Source: Burkholderiaceae bacterium
GTDB taxonomy: Bacteria; Pseudomonadota; Gammaproteobacteria; Burkholderiales; Burkholderiaceae_D
Assembly: GCA_014379395.1 (NCBI GenBank)
Contig: JACMLV010000014.1
Coordinates: 1-10,828, forward strand
Length of the DNA: 10,828 nt
Reading direction: 5' to 3'
A program made the translations under genes and the position numbers. Below are positions 6,613 to 10,828 of the stretch, piece after piece (positions within the stretch are counted from its first letter, which is position 1; every line of letters starts with the position of its first letter). The notes under the pieces were generated by a model. It did no database searches and was not told where the DNA came from. It saw only the letters and a program-made list of their open reading frames with translations.

Positions 6613-7992
6613 TTAATCGGCTTGTTCATCTTCGATGCCCGCACCGGGGGCCAATTTTCGCAACGTGTTCAAATGGCGATGAGCCACTTTTTCCTTGAAC
6701 TCCGCAGCGATCCGAGGATCATTCAATACGTCTATCCAAAATTGGTAGGCCATTCTGTAGCACTGCGGCAGATGCCTTAATTCAAGCTTGGCCCCCAAAT
6801 TTGGCATCCATTCCCGTTCGACAATTTCGCCGTGAGTATTTGGGCGATATAGCATTGGCAGCATGTCATAGGCATCGAGCAGACGATGCCGTTGCTCAAA
6901 CGTCCAGGCAACAGCGATGTTTCCGTGGTGTTTGTCTGTGTTGCCAATCAGCGCTCCGTAGAGATCGAGTATCTCGACTGTCTTGATGTCTCTCTCGGAA
7001 AGCGCGCCGAGACGGCCAAGCTCACGAGCAACCGCAGTCCAGTTTTGATCCATCATTCCGAGATCGCCGTCTAGCGCGGCAAAGGTCGCCATTGGACGTC
7101 GGCCTTTCAATCCGACTCTGTCGAACCGAACCACCTCTAAGAAAATGCGCCCGCCGGCTTCAAGAATCGACGTCTTGGCGGCCGCAATATCGTTTCGAGC
7201 GAGGACTTCCAAGGCCAGATGCTCGCAGATCAGCAAGTCCCCCCAGCGGCGCCCGCTTTGCGTGCCAATTTGGGGAGAAAACTTAACGATGGCGTGCTCA
7301 ATGATTTCATCTTCGCCGACACGATGAATCACCGCCGTAAACTTGGGCTGCTCGCCACCGGCGGATGAGCCAGGCGGTTCGCCTTGCATCGAGCTTTCTG
7401 CCATGCCAGGATAGCGCTCAGCGCGCTCTGGATCGGGTATCGGCGACTCTTCCGCGGTTGCTAAAAACGCGATATATCTTGCGCAAGACTCGTTCCCAAC
7501 GATAAGGTCGCCTGCTGCGTTCTCGCTACGACGCGAGATGTACTTCAGAACTTGCTCGTCGGTCCATCGCAAAATATCAGCCGGCAGGTCTAAGTCGAGA
7601 TTCCTGCCAGGCTCCATCCGGCCCAAAAATCCTTGTGGGCGAAGGTCCCCGAGGAAATATGGAGTCCCCTCATACAATCTATAGCTAGTCCCCTGGAGGG
7701 GGATCAGGGCATAAAATCCTCCCTGAAGAACATCAAGATGCCCTATCGGCTCTATTTTTCCTTCCTCGGAAACCCGAAACACCGGGATGGGCGCGTCAAC
7801 GCCGGGAACGTGACGTCGCAAGGTGTATTGTCGGGCCTTGCTAGCCCCGAGCGCGATGCCGTCTCTGACGTTTGCCCATAGGCGAGAGAACGTGGGTTGA
7901 CTAACATCGAGCTCGTTCAAAATGGTGGCCGTCTTCACCGGTCTCCGCATGAGTAGCCGCTGGAGCTTTTCGAGATTTTGGTTTTTTGACAC
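6613..7992 (-). CDS. yjjJ: HipA-like Ser/Thr kinase toxin, YjjJ type, with fused HTH
   Basis: 459 aa. Residues about 7-45 form a helix-turn-helix (LLMRRPVKTATILNELDVSQ, TFSRLW), which replaces the separate HipB antitoxin found in classic hipBA loci. The remainder is a HipA-type kinase: Ser-Ser-Ala-Gly-Gly-Glu loop (209-214, the region holding the autophosphorylated Ser in E. coli HipA), ATP-binding Lys237 in VKFSP, FLEVVRFDR (284-292), catalytic loop GNTDKHHGN (350-358; Asp353, Asn358) and the metal Asp376 in DAYDMLP (373-379). Every kinase motif is intact, so it should be active. E. coli HipA phosphorylates glutamyl-tRNA synthetase; the target of YjjJ-type proteins is not something I can read here. 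No small partner gene flanks it. The start is GTG at 7992; Shine-Dalgarno is poor, but the next ATG (codon 15) would cut into the HTH. GC in sampled lines is about 55-58%, against 60-70% in neighbouring genes, suggesting acquisition. Confidence 0.85.
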   Translation of the reverse strand: MSKNQNLEKLQRLLMRRPVKTATILNELDVSQPTFSRLWANVRDGIALGASKARQYTLRRHVPGVDAPIPVFRVSEEGKIEPIGHLDVLQGGFYALIPLQGTSYRLYEGTPYFLGDLRPQGFLGRMEPGRNLDLDLPADILRWTDEQVLKYISRRSENAAGDLIVGNESCARYIAFLATAEESPIPDPERAERYPGMAESSMQGEPPGSSAGGEQPKFTAVIHRVGEDEIIEHAIVKFSPQIGTQSGRRWGDLLICEHLALEVLARNDIAAAKTSILEAGGRIFLEVVRFDRVGLKGRRPMATFAALDGDLGMMDQNWTAVARELGRLGALSERDIKTVEILDLYGALIGNTDKHHGNIAVAWTFEQRHRLLDAYDMLPMLYRPNTHGEIVEREWMPNLGAKLELRHLPQCYRMAYQFWIDVLNDPRIAAEFKEKVAHRHLNTLRKLAPGAGIEDEQAD

Positions 7993-8029
7993 TTTGCTTG
8001 AGATTCAATGAATAGAAAAATTCGATTGG

Positions 8030-8042
8030 CTCTCATAGAGAG
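8030..8042. repeat. Small inverted repeat in the HipA-like leader
   Basis: CTCTC, ATA, GAGAG: exact 5-bp arms, 38-50 bp upstream of the GTG at 7992, in an AT-rich leader. It could be a second regulatory site beside the longer palindrome at 8057-8077; too short to be sure. Confidence 0.25.
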
Positions 8043-8056
8043 AACAGGCAAATTTG

Positions 8057-8077
8057 AATGCTATCATGAATAGCATT
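8057..8077. promoter_or_regulatory. Palindrome upstream of the HipA-like gene, candidate operator
   Basis: AATGCTAT (8057-8064) and ATAGCATT (8070-8077) are perfect 8-bp inverted repeats separated by CATGA. It lies 65-85 bp upstream of the GTG. A minus-strand TTCACA (-35-like) starts just outside it and the palindrome would occupy the spacer. Since the HipA-like protein has its own HTH, and HipB-type proteins bind palindromes at their own promoters, autorepression through this site is a reasonable inference. Confidence 0.5.
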
Positions 8078-8107
8078 GTGAATTGAAATTGCAGCATAAC
8101 TGGGGCT

Positions 8108-8166
8108 GCTGATCACTGGTGAAGTGGGGCTGGATGTCGGGCCGCGCTTGACGAGCTGATCACCGG
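8108..8166 (+). repeat. Direct repeat pair GCTGATCAC(T/C)GG
   Basis: GCTGATCACTGG (8108-8119) recurs as GCTGATCACCGG (8155-8166), 11 of 12 bases alike, 47 bp apart. Each contains the palindrome TGATCA. TGGGGCTG also repeats at 8101-8108 and 8125-8132. They border the structured block at 8148-8218. Confidence 0.5.
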
Positions 8167-8218
8167 CTTTTCGCCGCGGTCGTCCAATAGCTCGCTATTG
8201 GCGCTGCGAAGCCGTCAA
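8148..8218. repeat. Nested inverted-repeat block, possible interspersed element or structured RNA
   Basis: Three stems can form. An apical near-perfect palindrome: CCAATAGC (8184-8191), TC, GCTATTGG (8194-8201). Around it, GGCTT then CGC (8165-8174, TT bulge) pairs with GCG then AAGCC (8206-8213). The outermost arms TTGACG (8148-8153) and CGTCAA (8213-8218) also match. A competing pairing joins CGCTGCG (8202-8208) to CGCAGCG (8251-8257). A T8 run follows at 8239-8246. No credible gene covers 7993-8272. The arrangement resembles an extragenic palindromic repeat or a small structured RNA; neither is proven. Confidence 0.5.
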
Positions 8219-8248
8219 AATCTTGCCTCGCCCAGCGATTTTTTTTGC

Positions 8249-8270
8249 GCCGCAGCGGGACCCCGGCGGC
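8249..8270 (-). terminator. Strong hairpin 2 nt after the HD-GYP stop codon
   Basis: GCCGC (8249-8253) pairs with GCGGC (8266-8270), and CGGG (8256-8259) with CCCG (8262-8265), a 9-bp stem with a 2-nt bulge and 2-nt loop. On the minus strand it is followed by A8, not T, so it would stabilise the 3' end or pause polymerase rather than be a textbook intrinsic terminator. Confidence 0.35.
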
Positions 8271-8272
8271 CG

Positions 8273-9778
8273 CTAGTCCGGAAAGCGCTGGTTGATGGCG
8301 AGCGCGCCGTCGAGGTTGTCGATCAACAGTTCGACGTATTGCGGGTCGAGGTGGCTGCCGGCCACCGCGCGCAGGTGGCGCACCACCTCGTCGACCGGCC
8401 AGGCGTCCTTGTAGCAGCGCGCGTGGATCAGCGCGTCGAACACGTCGGCCACGGCGGCGATGCGGGCGTATGGGTGGATTTCCTGCCCGGCCAGCCCCTG
8501 CGGATAGCCGCTGCCGTCGTATTTCTCGTGGTGTTGGTGGGCGATCACGGCGGCCGCCTTGAGCAGCGGGCGCTGCGAGCCGTCCAGGATCGACAGGCCG
8601 ACTTCGGGGTGCTGGCGCATCACGTCCCATTCGTCGGTGTCGAGCTTGCCCGGCTTGAGCAGCACCGCGTCGGGCGTGGCGATCTTGCCGATGTCGTGCA
8701 GGGGCGCCGCGTGCAGCAGCACCGAGGTTTCCTCCTCCGGCATGCCGACCGCGCGCGCGAGCAGCTGGCAGACCTGGGCCATGCGGCGCACGTGGTTGCC
8801 GGCCTCGTGCGAGCGCGATTCGACCACGTCGCCCAGGCGCAGGATCATCTCGGACTGGGTGTCGGCGATCTCCTGGGTCAACAGGATGTTGTCGAAGGCG
8901 ATCGCCACGCCGGAGCAGAACACCTCGAGCAGCTGGGCGTCGATGTCGGAGATCTCCTCGACGCCCTTCAATACCAGCAAGGAGGCCTTGCCGCTGCTGT
9001 TGGGGAAGTAGCCGACGTAGGTGTCGCCGTGCAGGCGCGAGATCTTGTTGCTGCGCGCGTCGTCGAGCTGGGACAGCAGTTCCGGGCCGAGCATGGCGTC
9101 GTCCTCGGCGCCGATGCGCGCCAGCACCTCGTAGTCCTGCTCGCCGGTGATGGCGCTCGCGCCCCTCAGGCGCAGCAGCATGCTCGTTTCCAGGCGCAGC
9201 AGGGCGACGACCTGCTGCAGCAGGCCGCTGGCGAAGTCGCGCAGGTTGCGCTGCTGGAAGATGTGGGCCGAGGCGGCGATCACGCGCTCGAGGCCCTCGC
9301 GGTAGTTCAGCTGCGCCAGCCTGGCCTGCTCGACGCCCATGATGTCGCGGTAGGCGCGCAGCGCGGCGAAGGTGGTGGTGAACAGCTTGGTGCGGTCGAG
9401 CTCGGTCTTTTCCTTGTAGTCGTTGATGTCGTAGTTGACGATCACGCGCTCCTCGGGCGCCTGGCCCGGCTGGCCGGTGCGCAGCACGATGCGGGTGAAC
9501 TGGTTGCACAGCTCCTCGCGCATCCAGCGCGCCACCTCCAGGCCGCTGTCCTCGGTCTCCATGACGACGTCGAGGAACACCAGCGCGATGTCGGTTTCCT
9601 TCGACAGCACCGCCTTGGCCTCGGCGCCGCTGTAGGCGTGCAGGAAGGTCAGGGCGCGCCCCTCGAGCCGGAAGCGGCTCAGCGTCAGTTCGGTGATGTC
9701 GTGGATGTCCGGTTCATCGTCGACGAGCAGGACTTTCCAGGGCGCTAACTTGGGCGATGCCGCCGACAAAAAGGACAT
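8273..9778 (-). CDS. Response regulator: receiver-DUF3369-HD-GYP c-di-GMP phosphodiesterase
   Basis: 501 aa from the ATG at 9778. The receiver occupies about 15-150: acidic pair Asp20-Asp21 (LLVDDEPD), phospho-acceptor Asp70 (FLDVVM), Thr101 (RTGQPG) and the KEK loop near 122-124. A DUF3369 sensor-like region follows (about 155-300), then HD-GYP (about 305-495) with the metal pair His361-Asp362 (HAAPLHDIGK), His416-His417, the signature HHEKYDGSGYPQGL and ARIAAVADVFDAL. The HD-GYP consensus is complete, so it should linearise cyclic di-GMP, under control of receiver phosphorylation. It is an orphan regulator; the GAF histidine kinase at 2711-4654 is the nearest candidate donor. A TTG at 9793 would add five residues but has no better ribosome site. 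A good promoter lies at 9869-9897 and a strong hairpin follows the stop. Confidence 0.94.
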   Translation of the reverse strand: MSFLSAASPKLAPWKVLLVDDEPDIHDITELTLSRFRLEGRALTFLHAYSGAEAKAVLSKETDIALVFLDVVMETEDSGLEVARWMREELCNQFTRIVLRTGQPGQAPEERVIVNYDINDYKEKTELDRTKLFTTTFAALRAYRDIMGVEQARLAQLNYREGLERVIAASAHIFQQRNLRDFASGLLQQVVALLRLETSMLLRLRGASAITGEQDYEVLARIGAEDDAMLGPELLSQLDDARSNKISRLHGDTYVGYFPNSSGKASLLVLKGVEEISDIDAQLLEVFCSGVAIAFDNILLTQEIADTQSEMILRLGDVVESRSHEAGNHVRRMAQVCQLLARAVGMPEEETSVLLHAAPLHDIGKIATPDAVLLKPGKLDTDEWDVMRQHPEVGLSILDGSQRPLLKAAAVIAHQHHEKYDGSGYPQGLAGQEIHPYARIAAVADVFDALIHARCYKDAWPVDEVVRHLRAVAGSHLDPQYVELLIDNLDGALAINQRFPD

Positions 9779-9845
9779 AAAAAGTTTCCGCAAAAGGGCA
9801 GTTCAGGACCGGGCGAACGGCTGCGGCACCCGGGGGAGCGCCGTC

Positions 9846-9909
9846 ATTTCTTGTAGGCAATTCCATCGATTGTAGTCCGGGGGAGCATTCTTGACAACCG
9901 ACAAGAAAT
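9846..9909. repeat. Repeated TTTCTTG half-sites around the HD-GYP promoter
   Basis: ATTTCTTGT (9846-9854) is the exact reverse complement of ACAAGAAAT (9901-9909). A third copy of TTCTTG (9888-9893) forms with CAAGAA (9902-9907) a 6-bp inverted repeat spaced 8 nt and touching the -35 box. The layout, one site downstream of the start and a pair at and above -35, would suit a repressor that loops or bridges the promoter. Confidence 0.4.
9869..9897 (-). promoter_or_regulatory. Sigma-70 promoter of the HD-GYP gene
   Basis: On the minus strand TTGTCA (9892-9897), exactly 17 nt, then TACAAT (9869-9874): five of six consensus bases in each box. Transcription would start near 9862, leaving a leader of about 84 nt before the ATG at 9778. 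Confidence 0.65.
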
Positions 9910-9934
9910 GTCGCTGCGGCAATTACTTAGGCCG

Positions 9935-9961
9935 GCCGGACTTGGATGCGCGCAGTCCGGC
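9935..9961 (-). terminator. Hairpin after the thioesterase gene
   Basis: GCCGGACT (9935-9942) and AGTCCGGC (9954-9961) form a perfect 8-bp stem with an 11-nt loop, starting 7 nt after the stop codon. No T-run follows on the minus strand, so it is a 3'-end hairpin rather than a canonical terminator. Confidence 0.4.
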
Positions 9962-9967
9962 AGCGGC

Positions 9968-10405
9968 CTAGTCGAGCCAGTTCACCTGCGGGAATTTGGC
10001 GCGGAAGTCGTCCGGCATCGGCACCACCTGGCCGGTGCCGTAGTTGAAGAAGACGAAGCCGTACTTCGCCATCGCGATCAGGGTCTGGTCCTGCGGCCGG
10101 CTGACGCGGAAGGTGATGTCGCCGCCGTATTTGTTGAAGTCCATCACGCCGACCTCGAACAGCAGCTGGTCGCGCGCGTGCGCCTCGGCGCGGTAGGTGG
10201 TGGCCAGGTCGGTGACGATGATGCCGTCGCCCTCGGTTTCCCGCACGCCGAACTCGAACAGGAAGCGCGCGCGCGCCTCCGACAGCATCGAGATCATCGA
10301 ATCGTTGGCCAGGTGGTTGCCGTTGTTGATGTCGGAGACACGCACGTCGAGCAGGGTCGAGTAGCAATACTGGTCTTCGGGAAATTGCAGTTTCAGGCGG
10401 GCCAT
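9968..10405 (-). CDS. Hotdog-fold acyl-CoA thioesterase family protein
   Basis: 145 aa, the normal length of a 4-hydroxybenzoyl-CoA thioesterase-like hotdog domain. Family traits seen: an N-terminal strand with VRVSDIN, then the NGNHLAND loop (28-35) ahead of the long central helix MISMLSEARARFLFEFG, followed by strands including TDLATTYRAEAHARDQLLFEVGV and KYGFVFFNYGTGQVVPMP. Asp25, His31, Asn34 and Glu43 are the best candidates for the catalytic or CoA-site residues, by analogy with the family's D/H-N/E pattern. It should be cytoplasmic and hydrolyse an acyl-CoA; the substrate is unknown. The open frame continues upstream to 10768 but that part is Arg/Pro-rich, has no ribosome site and crosses a promoter and terminator; the ATG at 10405 has GGAAAG 7 nt upstream. 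It is probably a single-gene unit. Confidence 0.88.
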   Translation of the reverse strand: MARLKLQFPEDQYCYSTLLDVRVSDINNGNHLANDSMISMLSEARARFLFEFGVRETEGDGIIVTDLATTYRAEAHARDQLLFEVGVMDFNKYGGDITFRVSRPQDQTLIAMAKYGFVFFNYGTGQVVPMPDDFRAKFPQVNWLD

Positions 10406-10446
10406 GTCGGGTCTTTCCGTGGGGCGCGGTGGGCGCGGGAAAATCG

Positions 10447-10476
10447 ATTTTAGCCGTTTTGGCATCGTCTGCGCAA
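10447..10476 (-). promoter_or_regulatory. Putative promoter of the thioesterase gene
   Basis: On the minus strand TTGCGC (10471-10476), 18 nt, then TAAAAT (10447-10452). Transcription would start near 10440, with a leader of about 35 nt to the ATG at 10405. Confidence 0.45.
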
Positions 10477-10580
10477 AATCAAGGCGGACTCGGCGGCGCG
10501 CGGTCGGCGCCCGCGCGTCAGGCCTTCCCACTCGATGTTCCCGTCCTCGGTAGACCGGCCGGCCCGGATCGGGGTTCCCG

Positions 10581-10613
10581 CGCCGCCGAGCCGGCGCCGC
10601 GGCGGCGTTTTTT
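10581..10613 (+). terminator. Orphan intrinsic terminator on the plus strand
   Basis: CGCCGCCG (10581-10588), an 11-nt GC-rich loop, CGGCGGCG (10600-10607), then T6 (10608-10613): a textbook Rho-independent terminator. Yet no plus-strand gene lies upstream of it back to 4654. The same T-run can pair with A5 at 10629-10633 around a second stem (CGCGC 10614-10618, ATCG, GCGCG 10623-10627), so two structures compete. It may end a small RNA, stop antisense transcription into the thioesterase, or attenuate the helicase transcript. The rest of the gap 10406-10749 shows no coding sequence. Confidence 0.6.
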
Positions 10614-10749
10614 CGCGCATCGGCGCGCAAAAAGGCCGGAATCTCGCCGCGCGCACGCTCCGCGCGCCCAACTAGTAAGTAAATAGGGAGTAAACTAGCG
10701 GGAACGCTGTTTCGCATTGGGCGATTCGAGCGATCTTGTGAATGCCTCC

Positions 10750-10828
10750 ATGTCCGACACTGAAACACCTATTTCCCTTTTTTCCGACCTGAACCTGTCC
10801 GAGCCCTTGGTGCGCGCCCTCAAGGACG
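10750..10828 (+). CDS. DEAD-box ATP-dependent RNA helicase, N-terminal fragment (RhlE-like)
   Basis: Only 26 codons are present; the gene runs off the window. The reading SLFSDLNLSEPLVRALKD matches the segment just before the Q motif of DEAD-box RNA helicases (conserved Phe, then L-x-L-x-x-x-L-x-x-A-L), most like the RhlE group. These enzymes unwind short RNA duplexes with ATP in ribosome assembly and mRNA decay, often in the cold. The ATG at 10750 is preferred; an in-frame GTG at 10738 would add four residues, and neither has a strong ribosome site. The leader at 10671-10749 includes a repeated ACTAG/AGTAA pattern and a weak -10-like TAAACT (10691-10696). The assignment rests on a short stretch and needs the downstream motifs. 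Confidence 0.65.
   Translation, partial: MSDTETPISLFSDLNLSEPLVRALKD

Noticed and set aside
8239..8246. T8 run as a plus-strand intrinsic terminator
   Set aside because: No stem ends directly before it; the nearest arm ends 20 nt upstream and no plus-strand gene precedes it.
8198..9748. 516-codon plus-strand open frame opposite the HD-GYP gene
   Set aside because: No domain can be seen; it mirrors G/C-third-position codons of the real gene.
10406..10768. N-terminal extension of the thioesterase frame to 266 aa
   Set aside because: Arg/Pro-rich, no ribosome site, and it would cross the thioesterase promoter and a terminator; the domain begins at 10405.
1..10828. CRISPR array, tRNA, rRNA, transposase or integrase
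   Set aside because: Read on both strands; no regular repeat-spacer pattern, cloverleaf or recombinase motif was seen. The repeats at 8108-8270 are too few and irregular for CRISPR.

Overview
The window looks like chromosomal DNA of a GC-rich betaproteobacterium, most likely Oxalobacteraceae (Massilia/Duganella/Janthinobacterium type). This rests on codon use dominated by G/C third positions, on the style of the signalling proteins, and on the protein sequences as recalled; no search was run. It holds ten complete protein genes that I accept and the first 26 codons of an eleventh. I saw no tRNA, rRNA, CRISPR array, transposase or integrase.

Layout. (1) 14-911, minus: a MarR-family regulator overlaps a small four-helix membrane protein by 14 nt. 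Upstream lies a 40-bp near-perfect palindrome that covers the likely promoter, so this is probably a self-regulated two-gene operon. (2) 1189-1985, plus: an SRPBCC-fold protein, then a 76-aa proline-rich small protein with its own promoter and a very strong ribosome binding site. (3) 2125-4654, plus: a conserved protein of unknown function, then a soluble GAF-GAF-HisKA-HATPase histidine kinase. (4) 4658-6388, minus: a three-PAS diguanylate cyclase (GGDEF with an intact RxxD inhibitory site) that meets the kinase tail to tail with only 3 bp between stop codons. (5) 6613-7992, minus: a single-gene HipA-like kinase of the YjjJ type with a fused N-terminal winged helix. It has lower GC than its neighbours and an AT-rich upstream region with palindromes. 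(6) 8100-8270: a dense block of inverted and direct repeats. (7) 8273-9778, minus: a receiver-DUF3369-HD-GYP response regulator, a predicted c-di-GMP phosphodiesterase, with a clear sigma-70 promoter. (8) 9968-10405, minus: a hotdog-fold thioesterase. (9) 10406-10749: a 344-bp gap holding the thioesterase promoter and an orphan plus-strand terminator. (10) 10750 to the window end, plus: the start of a DEAD-box RNA helicase.

How the genes may work together. The window holds a c-di-GMP synthase, a c-di-GMP hydrolase under receiver control, and an orphan histidine kinase with no receiver partner next to it. A simple inference is that the kinase phosphorylates the HD-GYP regulator and that the GGDEF protein opposes it, as a local c-di-GMP switch. 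The HipA-like gene and the repeat block sit between the two c-di-GMP genes and look like a later insertion. Nothing here can be called a new defence or biosynthetic system with confidence. The best leads are the repeat block at 8108-8270, the orphan terminator upstream of the helicase, the MarR operator, and the self-contained HipA-like gene with its palindromes.
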